Assembly: GCA_964035545.1 (NCBI GenBank)
Contig: OZ037773.1
Coordinates: 2,645,751 to 2,709,750 of the forward strand
Origin: Bugula neritina
Taxonomy: Eukaryota > Bryozoa > Gymnolaemata > Cheilostomatida > Bugulidae
Reading direction: 5' to 3'
DNA length: 64,000 nucleotides
Positions 13,446-24,300 of the stretch are shown here, piece after piece (position 1 is the first letter of the stretch; every line of letters starts with the position of its first letter). Under the pieces are notes generated by a model. That model had not been told where the DNA came from. It worked only from the letters and a program-made list of their open reading frames with translations, and made no database searches. The position numbers and the translations under genes were made by a program.

Positions 13446-13600
13446 AACACTAGAATTTTGTATCTAATTTGATATACATGATGCAATTTTGGCGATGAAA
13501 ACATTTGACTGTTAAAACAAAGCATGGAAAAATTATTATGCCACTAATGTTTAAGTATAATGTCTACTTTATATACTTTATCATCGTGTATATTTTGTAG

Positions 13601-16600
13601 AGCTGTCTGTTACTTTTGCTGAACACAGTGAGGGAAATATGTTCACAGCGGCAAGTATTCACAAAGAAGGTCAATGAGTGAGTATACTTATATCTGTAAA
13701 TCAGTAGATCAGTGATTACTGTTACAAAAAAAGTCAGTATTGCTCATCCTGTGTTATCCAACAACTAGCTTCTATCGTTTGCCAAATCAAATGTTGAAAT
13801 GCCTACATGATTATGAGCAAATTGACGCTGGTAATTTAAATATAGAAACTAAGCACTCTACTTAGTGAATTGCTAGACGCAGCACCTGTTTGGTGGTCAC
13901 TGTGTGCAGTAGTTTGAGGTTTGAAGTTGGAAGCTTAGAGCTCTAACCTAAATCCTCAACTTCAACATGAAAACCTCCTTCCCCCAAACTAATGTACTCA
14001 GTGACTGCAGATTCTGTGCTGCGTCTAGCTTCTATTATCTCACTGTGCATTTCTATTAAAGACATAGAGAGCACACTGCATGTAGATGTGAGTTTAATGA
14101 CTTCTCTCCTCTAAATGATATATTCAAAAAGGTGATGTTGCTGAATTTTGTAGCCTGAACTTCCTGAACTTAGAGCCCTACTTACCGTTCAGTGGTATAA
14201 AAATTGTGTCCATACAGCGCGATGTTAACAATCCTACTCAGTCACTAGTAGCAGACCAAATCTCTATAAGTAATGTAGACTTTCAAACCGACTACCGGAA
14301 TATTCTGTATGGAACCAGAGGACTTCCTTCAATTAATGTTGACGGCCCTAAAGAGGCGGCCAAATTTTTAGATATTGTTGAGGTACTCCAACCTGACAGG
14401 AAAACATTATATGTGGTGCAGAGGTTTTGCGTCAGGTTGATTAACAGGACAACTTCTATCACTGAAACAATTACGGGAAATTGCAATCAACTAGGCCTGG
14501 AAACTGGAAGTTTATCTGAAGCTAGATTTACAGATATAGTTTCTGCTGTACTAATCAACAAGACAAAAATTGCAGTTCTTGAAGGTGGAGGAAACTTTTT
14601 GCAAATTATTAGCATTGAGGATGACAGGGTGGGAAAGTTTGCTTTTTACCAGAAGCCAACAACCATTATTGAAGAACCCTTAACTGGGATGTATTTAGTT
14701 TTTGATAATAATGGCATAGAAACATTGTCATTACAAAATTCTTCATTAGTGGCAAGCCTTACTAGCCGCAGTGGTCTTGCATACACCAATGACGGAGTTC
14801 TGAATGCATCTACGTTCACTTACATCAGTAATGCTTTTTACTTTGGAGATACTATTATAGCAGCAGACTTCAAAGACCATGTGATTCGAGTAATAGACAC
14901 AGTAAGCAATACAGTTAGTTCCATTTGTCAGCTGTCACCTCTTGCCACTTTAATTGATGATCTCCTTACCAAAGCTACAAGCATTTCAGAGTGCACCATA
15001 GCGTCTTTATATTCGGTTGGCATTTTTCCAGAACACAATTTCATTCTCCTAGGAGGTGAAAAAGGCCTCATCAAACTTCACATACGCATTAATGCCAAAA
15101 GTAAGTGTTCTATTCACTGTTTTTTTAAATAACCTGGCAACTTTTTTCATGCATTCAACAATCACATACAACATGATGCAACTTTTTAACGAAGTCAAAA
15201 TGTTTTTTGCTAGCAATTATTGTCACGTTGTTTGAAACATTTTTTTAGAGTAATATATTTTTGTGGCTTATTGACTAAAAGATAGGTTATTTATGAAAAA
15301 GTTTGATAACTGTAAAACACTGCACAGCACACATAGTTTAAATTTATCATGTTATAAAGACAGTGACAATTTTCTTATAATTCAAAATCAAGTTTTAAGG
15401 CTGAACAACTCAAAATGTTTGCCACATAATAGAGCGACTAAAACTATTTCAATGTTTGGATAATTGGTTTGTCATGGGCTGGGAAAATTTCAGCAGAAAA
15501 ATTATTAATATTGTTTACATACACATTTAAAGGAATACAACTATGAATAAATAATAAAAAGTAATAAATATGGCAGTCATTGGGTCTTATAATGACTAAT
15601 TTGTCTACATCATTTTGCATGTACATCATTTTTTGTATTTCTGCTGTTCGATTATTGCTATTTGGGATGCTAATTTTACTTTCAATAATTGCTTAGAAAT
15701 TATTTTAATATGCTTCTGCTAGCTAAACGAGTTGAACAGAAATATTTATCATTCCAGGCTGTGAAACTACTGAAGATTGTGTTAACTACTGTAAGTCAGG
15801 CATTGAGTGGGGCTGCAAAGACCTACCTGCATATCAACTCTGTTCACCTTCTTCTCAAAAATGTTTTTACAAGTGTGTTTGTTAAAATTTTATACTATAT
15901 TTATTTAATTGGCAATTTTCTTTTATTGAGACAGTACGAAATTCAAGGTGTACACATTGTAAAGTTGTAATTAGCCAGTAGTCCTGGTGTAATAGGCAGC
16001 GGTCTGCTTGCAAGCCGGAGGTCGCAGGTTCGAATCCCAGGGAGTCAATTATTTTATATACATTCGAATGAAAAGCAACCAGTAATGCATGAAATAGCCT
16101 AATTTTAAATACCTCACTGGACTAAAGTTTTGCAACAAGTTTTACAGCTAAATGGTATTAAATCAATAACTTATGAAGGCTTAAATAGTCCTGCAGCTTT
16201 TGGGAGAACCCCTGGTAGAAAGAAGTTCTGTAGGCTAGCTAATGACTTGTTTTTTGTTGTGGCAAAAAAGCAGTTATGAGTTATGACCAAATGACCTGCC
16301 TAAGCCTAGGGCCACACTGTGCGTATTTTCGCATGCGAAAATTGAAACCACAGGTAGCAAAGGTGTCCACTGTAGCATCAGTGAGATCAGAAAACTACTA
16401 GCTAACAATATTTGCATTTAACTTTACTGCTCACCTTGTTGCTATGGCTACAAGTGCGAGATAAATGAAGTTTTCATTTGTAAATCGAACTCACTTTCAA
16501 TAAAACGCAATTTAATTAGTAGAATGTAGCACTAAAATAAAAGAATTGGGCTCACTAAATAACTACCAGCCAATTAGGTGACGACGACAGAGACGATTCG

Positions 16601-17309
16601 CACTTGCGTTGAAAATGCTGAGCCACAAGTGCGAATGTTTTCTCAACGCATACAGTGGACACCTTTGCTACTTGTGGTTTCAATTTTTGCATGCGAAAAT
16701 ACGCACAGTGTGGCTCTAGGCTAAGACATTGCTCTAACCAATGTGGCCCTAATTTCTAAAATAATATACTTATTATAATAAAAGCTTAAACTTCATCTTT
16801 TGATAATAATACAAAACTAACATTCCAATGTTCAAATCTACAGAATCAGTTGGTAATGAGTATTTCGGTTTGACAAAAAAAATTACTCAATTCTATAGCT
16901 TATTGTAGAAAAATATGCAGTAGTGTTTTTTTCTGTTTAAAAGTTAAAATTCTAGTTGTTCAGCTTTTTCTAGCTGCTTTCAAAATTTGAAAAAAATTAT
17001 AGTAACCAGTTATAATGTGAAAAGAATAAATTTCCAGATGTGAAGACGACGCTCTTCTTAATAATGCTACGTGTCCAACAGATTACGACTGTGTAAAAAC
17101 TGAAAGTGGTGACAGAAGTATAGCTATTTGTGAAAGTTCTGCCAACCCAACACTTATAGGTACATATGCTATATATACAGCAGAGTTCAATGGCTACATT
17201 ATAATATAGGACTGCTGACATCGACACATTTATAGTATTGTACTAAAGTATTTGCAATAATAATTAGAAACTGTATATTATAGCTGCAAGTACTACAGCA
17301 GCAAAGTAA
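13601..17309 (+). CDS. Propeller gene 1: NHL-like beta-propeller plus cysteine-knot protein
   Basis: Exons 13601-13677 (leader), 14154-15100 (propeller), 15758-15872 (Cys module A), 17038-17159 (Cys module B) and a tentative last exon 17284-17309 with stop TAA. Phases are 0/2/1/2/1 throughout and the total is 429 codons including the stop. The leader encodes a hydrophobic SCLLLLLNTV followed by SQRQVF, so it looks like a signal peptide whose Met lies in an upstream exon I could not place. The propeller exon (about 315 aa) has NHL-type repeats (VDG...AAKF, ARFTDIVSAVL, NDGVLNASTF) and starts IVSIQRD. Module A has spaced cysteines (CETTEDC...CK); module B has CPTDYDCV. The last exon would add only AASTTAAK and stop, overlapping AATAAA at 17308, giving a secreted form; that end is uncertain. 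Function unknown; extracellular recognition is inferred. Confidence 0.78.
13872..14030. mobile_element. Foldback element in intron 1 of propeller gene 1
   Basis: The left end GCTAGACGCAGCACC and right end GTGCTGCGTCTAGC form inverted repeats. Imperfect pairing continues inward (GTCACTGTGTGCAGTAGTTTG against its counterpart) for about 55 bp per arm. MITE-like, non-coding. Confidence 0.7.
15979..16050 (+). mobile_element. tRNA-like SINE head, family B
   Basis: GTCCTGGTGTAATAGGCAG, then GCTTGCAAGCCGGAGG and B-box GGTTCGAATCC. It resembles a tRNA with a TGC-type anticodon loop, but the acceptor stem does not pair well, so I call it a SINE head rather than a gene. Intron of propeller gene 1. Confidence 0.6.
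16304..16721. mobile_element. PIF/Harbinger-type MITE, copy 1
   Basis: 418 bp, beginning GCCTAGGGCCACACTGTGCG and ending in its near-perfect inverse (...GTGTGGCTCTAGGC). Terminal inverted repeats are about 70 bp and include GCATGCGAAAAT and TAGCAAAGGTGTCCACTGT. It is flanked by TAA on both sides; 3-bp TWA duplications are characteristic of PIF/Harbinger elements. The second copy is at 33237-33580. Intron of propeller gene 1. Non-coding. Confidence 0.88.
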
Positions 17310-17334
17310 TAAAACTACAACATCTATATGATAT

Positions 17335-17500
17335 AATATAATATAATATAATAAAATGTAATGCATGTAATGTAATATAATTTAATGTAGTGTAATATAA
17401 TCTAATGTAATGTAATGTAATCTAACGTAATATAATGTAATATAATATAATGTAATATAATATAATGTAATATAATATAATATATTAGTAAAACTAAAAT
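17335..17500. repeat. Degenerate TAATATAATG pentamer/decamer tract
   Basis: Runs of TATAA, TGTAA and CTAATG units with frequent single-base changes. No coding potential. Confidence 0.85.
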
Positions 17501-18107
17501 TATTATAATGTAATTGTAGCAACACTGAAATGTATTTGTAATAGTAGTATTAGAAAACGTTATAATATAATAATAAACAATAATTAAAACATAAGTATCA
17601 CTTCAACTGTTTTATTAGTATTAGATTGCAAGTGTATGCATTAGAGCTACTGGCTAGTACAAGGATCAGGGTACTTAGCTAGCCTAATGCTAGTGATATG
17701 TTTAATCAGTGCAATAGGCTACTTTTATTTTTAAAAATATACATTAGTGAAAGCAGTGAGGAAAACTGTCATATTTCCTGTCACAAAGTTGGTTCATTTA
17801 TAAGTATGTGGTGTCTGATAATATTGAGATGTATTTATATGCCAGAATTAGAGATGAGATGTATGTGTTGAGTTGTGTGGTTTATAAGAACTTTATTGTT
17901 GAACTGAACTTTGCGATTAAAGCATCTGCCTCTATATTAAATTGATATAGTCTAGAAAAATTGATCACATTCCACACTGTGTATGAATAATGTGAAATTC
18001 ATAACACTATTAATATACTACAATATAAAGTGACTCAGTATAGTATGTAAACAAATATTGCGCCATAATAGGCTGTCATAGTTTTGCATACCATACTTGT
18101 AATATGT

Positions 18108-18735
18108 TTTAAGTTTAGACTAACAAAAGAATATGATATATAGTATAATATTATCTATAATAGTTCAGAAAGTAAAATTTTTAACATTTTCCAATGCAGT
18201 AACTTTTTATTGTAGAAGTTTCTAATGAAGATTCAGCCTCAGCTCAGTTTGTCTTATCTAAGGCTTTATTGACACTACCCGCCTTACTGCTGGTTCATTT
18301 TCTAGCTGGGAAAGACTTCTATTTTCTGTAAATAACAATTATAGACAGCAACTAACCAGATGCATTGATAAAATATATGTCTTGCATTTTATTACTTAGT
18401 AAAGCTTTCAAATCAAGTTCAAAAGAAATTCAACAGGGTATATAATAGATTTTAAAATTTAAACAACTGGTTGTATAGAGATTTATGATTTTTGTGTGCA
18501 TGTTCATGTTTTAGCTTTTGATTCTTGTCCTTAAAATTTTAGTAAGAAAATTTTGTGTTGACCCTCTTTTGTTTAAAAATAAACAGGAATAATCATATGC
18601 ATGCATGCATTTGTTTGGTAATTGTGCTAACAGCGGTCTACACCCTACACTACTGGAGAATAATTTATTAAACCTCATGCAGCATGTATACCTGTACTGC
18701 TATAAGAATAACAAACAGATAACTCAGCACACAAT
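18108..18735. repeat. Duplicated upstream block, copy 2
   Basis: Collinear with 11258-11880 and at nearly the same distance (2336 bp) upstream of the propeller gene 2 leader exon. See copy 1 for shared landmarks. Both copies end in the same CTCATGCAGCATG ... ACCTGTACTG segment. Confidence 0.8.
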
Positions 18736-19239
18736 GATGGTTTATATATAATAATGCAAAGCTATAGGTATAACATAGTAAAAGTGCAATCAAAATATTT
18801 CGGAAGAAATTTGAGATAACCAAATCAATTTTTACAACTGCTGCCTTATTATTAGTTATATGATCAAATAATTCAATATAATATAATATATTATAATACA
18901 ATGATGTGATTAAATAAATGATAAAAATTATATAGGATTAAATAATGTAATCAAATCAAAATATTTTTTTTGTTTTAATTAGTAAATTTTGATTTAAATG
19001 TTTAAATATAATTCTACTTTTATTAGGTTTATTTTCAGCAAGCATCATGTACCAATGGTCTTTGTCGAGCTCCATCAGCTCATGACTTTGTGCTCACTAC
19101 AAAAAATTTTGCTTTAACCCCTAGAACACAGCTTTTCTCTGTTTTATTGCATATTGTAAAGATTTGGTATTATTCTCTCACTTTGTTAGTTTTATATCGA
19201 AAGGATAACTCTGCACCTGATCGAAACATGATGCATTAA

Positions 19240-19890
<651 letters not shown>

Positions 19891-20443
19891 ACATATAATT
19901 TTTGTTTGTGGATATCCACATGCAGCATGCTTGATTTTATACTAAATGTGGAGTTAGTTATTCATACATTGCATATTTAAAATTCTGCAAATGATCCTAA
20001 ATATTTTACAAAATCTCCCAATGTCAGTGGTTGAACCAAAATTGGCTGTTATCAGGCGATATTATGAATCAATACTCCTTAGTAAGTATAACATAGCATA
20101 ATTATACAATTAATATGGTCATACAGCAAACTATTACAGTGAATAGTATAATATGAAAAACTATTGAAACAAATTGAAACAAAAACAAATGTCACAAACA
20201 TAATCATCATTTACTCAATTTTTAAAGCTTGCAAAAGAATCATAAAAACAATTGTTTCGAATTTTTTTTTAAAAGAATGAAATCGATTTTTTTAACTCGG
20301 TTTCTTTCTATAAACCAAATGTTAATTATTAACTTCTTGAATGCACATCTCTTTCTTATCAAGCTAAAGTTCAGCTGAAACTTCTTTCCCTCCCTTAAGA
20401 TCTCAAGGTGAAGGTTATAATAAAATATTCTAATGTTTTATAG

Positions 20444-22990
20444 GTGCTTCTTCTGCTCTGGTTGAATGCAGTGAGTGTGTTTTCACAACGACAAATATTT
20501 AAAACGCAAGTTGGCAAGTACGCTTCTTAAGCTATTACGATTGATAACTATAACTTACCATTTGTTACTAAACGCTCGCAAGTTATTGACAATATTAGAA
20601 AAAACCGCATTTCTTCATGCAACTTGTATGGTTAATGTTAATGTTAAATTTAATGTTTATATAAAGCTCACAAGTTATGAGTTGATAATTCAACAAAAGT
20701 TATTGATAGATGTGACCAGAGCATTATTGGATTCTTTTTCAATGTTTCATAAGTTAGTTTTTTAAAGAGTAGGTAAATTTACCCTTAAAAAACTAACTTA
20801 CGAAACAATTGAAAATAGAAGATTTGAAGTAGTTTGTATTTTTGTGAACGCAGATGAAAATTTATATTCTAAGCTGCAACAACACTAGTCCCAGAAAGTA
20901 GGCTATGTGATGTCACAATTTTTAACAAATGTACAAATTTGAGAAGCAAGCACTGATAGCTATGAAACCTTTAAATGTTTTAAAAAGCCAACGTATAATG
21001 CTGTAATAAATATTATGCTGCTTGCATGTTTTAGTTTGCATTTCCACCATTTTGAGTCTTACTTAAAACTGACTTCCTCCAAAATTGTCTCGATACAGCG
21101 CGATACTTACAGTCAAGGTTTGCTGCTAGTCGCAGATCAAAGTGCTATCAGGAACGTCAATCTAACCACACACAGAAGCACTCTTTTGTATGGAACCGCG
21201 CAACTACCTGCAACCAGTGTTGATGGCTCAACCGATACAGCACGGTTCACACACATTGTTGACATGCTGCAGCCAACAAAGAAAAAGCTGTATGTGGTAC
21301 AAGAATCTTGTCTAAGGATCATAAACAGGGAAAGTTCAACAGTTGGCACACTTACAGGCAATTGCAATGAAGCTGGATCAACTATTGGAAGCTTAGTAAA
21401 TGCAGCTTATAAAGACATTGTTTCTGCTGTGCTTATGACAGAAACAAAAATTGTGATTGCAGAAAGAAATGCGGCCAGTCGTCTTTTACTTATAAATTTG
21501 GTGACTGAGAGTGTTGAGCTATTTGCCCTCGTTGACAAAATGACAAATATATTTCTAGATCCAGATCTTAAGACTCTTCTAGTCTTTAACGAACATGGCT
21601 TTAGAAACTTTCTTTTAACATCAACGCCACCTTCGGCAATGTTCATAGGGCGTAATGGATACTTGCACGCCAATGATGGAGTGCTTGCAGACGCTTCCTT
21701 TAATTATGTCACTGATGCTTTTTATTTTGATGACATCATTATAGCAATAGATGCTAAGGATCATGTGTTGCGGGCGTTTGATACAACTGCTAATACCGTC
21801 AGTTCGATATGTGAAGCCACGCCTCTCGGGACACAAAAGGAGGACTTAGTGACTCAACCTTACAGCCTTTCTGAGTGCAACTTAAATGAGATTTACTCAG
21901 CCACAATATTGCCAGAGCATGGACTTATTGTTCTAGGAAATGAATTTGGTAGTCTCATAAAACTTCACGTATCAGCTACTAGAAAAAGTAAGCTTGCAAC
22001 TATTACATGCACCAAGCAACAAATCTCATTAAGAGAAACTTGAACGTTTGTTTTGTCCTTAGTTGTTAACTGATAGAATTACCAGAAAGGTTTTCAGCAG
22101 TTTTTGCAGTGTTGCCTAATTGATTTTTTTTCTTTTTAAAGCCGGTTTTTAAGTTTTAAAAGCACAGCTGTAAAATCTAAAGCACCACAAATCAACAAAG
22201 CTGTTCAGAACCTGCTTTTGGTTAGCTTACAGTACTTCTGTTATTAATGCACTTTCTAGAATGTATCAGATGAAGCTGTCTAAATACAGTTATTTATAAT
22301 TCAGTTACAAAATCTTGTTTTACAGATTGCACAGCTGATGATCAATGTGTCAGTAATTGCAGACACGGAACAGAACTAAGCTGCCAATCCGAGACAGGTC
22401 AGGGATATTGTGACCTTGAAAGTCAGCAATGCTTACTTAGGTACGTGTGGTATAGTGATATGTAGGCTTGCTATAAGCTTGCTATAAGCTTGCTATAAGC
22501 TTGCTATAAGCTTGCTATAAGCTTGCTATAAGCTTGCTATAAGCTTGCTATAAGCTTGCTACGGACTATCTATAAACCACATATGTAACAATTTTTTGTT
22601 GGGGCATTCCGAAAAAAATCGCAAGCTTTTTTGCCTTATGCGGCCTGTAAACAACAAGCACACATTGCTACAGCTATCACTGAAATAATTTTATAACAAT
22701 GTTAGCTTTCCTATGCTTTTTTTGTTATATATGGCACGGGCATATGTACAGATATTTTTGCTGCAACAAAAATCCAACTTAGAAATTATTATATCTAAAC
22801 CCAACCCACCATGTCATCCATTCATTTAGTCATTGATGGTCTATACATATATTAAAAGACAATATTCTTCTTACTATTTTGTTTTCCAATTGCAGATGTC
22901 ATGAAAAAAACAGACAATGCCCAAATAAGTACACTTGTGTACAACTAGAGACTAAGAGTTTATGGGTGTGCAAGACAGCCACTATATCAT
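20444..22990 (+). CDS. Propeller gene 2: NHL-like beta-propeller plus cysteine-knot protein (3' end not found)
   Basis: Exons 20444-20517 (leader), 21035-21987 (propeller, 953 nt), 22326-22440 (Cys module A) and 22896-22990 (Cys module B, ends in phase 1). The leader encodes VLLLLWLNAVSVFSQRQIF, a clear signal-peptide core; its Met must come from an earlier exon. The propeller begins LHF...KIVSIQRD and carries TSVDGSTDTARFTHIVDML, the spaced C(LRIINR)...GNC cysteines, NDGVLADASF and an ILPEHGLIVLG-type last blade. Module A reads CTADDQCVSNC...CLLR; module B reads CPNKYTCVQL. Intron phases match genes 1, 3 and 4. After 22990 the nearest plausible acceptors (before 23133 or 23378) give a stop almost at once, so the protein may be secreted, or the true anchor exon was missed. 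Confidence 0.76.
20728..20818. repeat. Hairpin in intron 1 of propeller gene 2
   Basis: Arms of about 38 bp (core GTTTCATAAGTTAGTTTTTT and its complement on the right) around a short GTAAATTTAC-containing centre, itself palindromic. A foldback-element remnant is the simplest reading. Confidence 0.7.
22463..22563. repeat. 11-bp tandem repeat just after a splice donor
   Basis: About nine perfect copies of CTTGCTATAAG begin about 20 bp after the 5' splice site at 22440/22441 of propeller gene 2. Each unit holds AAGCTT at the junction, so the array is also a string of HindIII-type palindromes. Confidence 0.95.
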
Positions 22991-24300
22991 GTGAGTAGTT
23001 AGACAAAACTGGTTGATGTGACAGCAAATAAAATTCATTTAGTATAATTTGAGGAATAAAACATTTTGTTATGTAAATTAGCTTTTTTTCATGTTACTTG
23101 TAAGTAAACATAACGTTTTATTTGCTAATTTAGAGCCTCACAGCAAAGCAAACAATACTTGTAACTTACAATTTTTAAAACTTATTTTGAAAAGTTTATT
23201 TGTTCACTCTTACAAGTTGTAAGAGTGAACAAAAATATTTTGCAAAATAACTTTTAAAAGTTTGAATTTATTTCTAGCAACAATTGGTTTGAGCTATTAG
23301 AATACTAAAAACTGTGGCAGACACTAAATTAACTCTCCTGAAACATTTTGCTTCTCATTTTTTTTTGACCTTATAGAATAACCCAACACCGTGTAGTGTA
23401 ATTGAGTACATAGTACGATACTTTAATGTATCATAATAGATTATGGCATACTATTATAGCATGGGCTAATAATATGATACATCTATTCTGTATAAATCAT
23501 AAGATTTTTATCATGGTTTAACAAAAGCCAGTATTTAAATACTATGCAAATCTGTCATATATGTAGAAAGTGCTATGACATACTATAACACACATTAATT
23601 ACCAAAGACATGACTTTAGTCAACTTCCTAGCTTCAATGACTTGGTACAAAGACGTCGAACGGTGCTGAGTCTAATGCTACTATTGTAGACGCCTCATGT
23701 GGTAACTGCTGGAGAATTTCTCTGATGTTCTTAAGTATTGTACTAGTACTACACCAGGCTGTCTGGGACTCTATATACACCCAATATTGATATTTTGTTA
23801 TCAACATATATGTGTTTGTATAGCTTGCAGAAACTAAAAAAGTATATAATATTATTATTGTTTTAAAATATTACTTTTAAATCTCGCCAAAATATAAAGG
23901 TTGTAAAATGGGTTTTTCGTAGATTTATATAGTTGTTTATTTAAGCAGTTTAGATATATAGCAACAATCAACACAAGTACATGTAGCTTAAAGCATTAAC
24001 ATTATGATTACACTTTCTGCGGGTAGATGGTAGCACAACTCAAAAGCTTCTTAATTTAAAAGGATAAAAAATAAAATACTTTCTTGCACATTGTGTGAAA
24101 TGCCACAAAAACTCTTAGCCGAACTATATAATATCTACAACATATATGCAACAATAAATTGAAAACACGAAAAACATTGAGAACCAAATCAAATATCAAA
24201 AGATGGCTTCTTTTCACAAACTTGGTAAGCTTTTTGCTAGCTGTTCAAAGATTGAGTTCATTACATCATTTAGTCAGAATCATAGTAGGCTTACATGGTG
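22991..24300. other. Interval between convergent propeller genes 2 and 3
   Basis: Holds a long hairpin (23160-23272) and otherwise AT-rich sequence. The 3' ends of genes 2 (plus) and 3 (minus) meet here. A TTTATT at about 23934 could be the minus-strand AATAAA of gene 3, about 360 bp past its stop. No further exon of gene 2 could be recognised. Confidence 0.5.
23160..23272. repeat. Long imperfect hairpin with near-zero loop
   Basis: The centre at 23216 has 15+ bp perfect arms (TGTTCACTCTTACAA, one base, TTGTAAGAGTGAACA). Imperfect pairing extends outward to about 50 bp per arm (AAAACTTATTTTG against its counterpart). It could extrude as a cruciform. Confidence 0.8.

Larger units (their letters stand above)
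7833..13600. other. Gene-free interval between ASPM and propeller gene 1
   Basis: I see no exon set with coding similarity here. The interval holds trinucleotide tracts, a foldback element, TA arrays, a block duplicated at 18.1 kb and a CA/CG-type array (each listed separately). Short open frames in it are fragments of AT-rich or repeat sequence. The 5' regulatory regions of ASPM (left end) and propeller gene 1 (right end) must lie here. A possible small exon at 13112-13178 cannot be confirmed. Confidence 0.6.

Noticed and set aside
15979-16050. A functional tRNA gene
   Set aside because: A- and B-box-like segments exist here and in several other heads, but acceptor stems do not pair, and the copies are dispersed with tails, so they are SINE heads.
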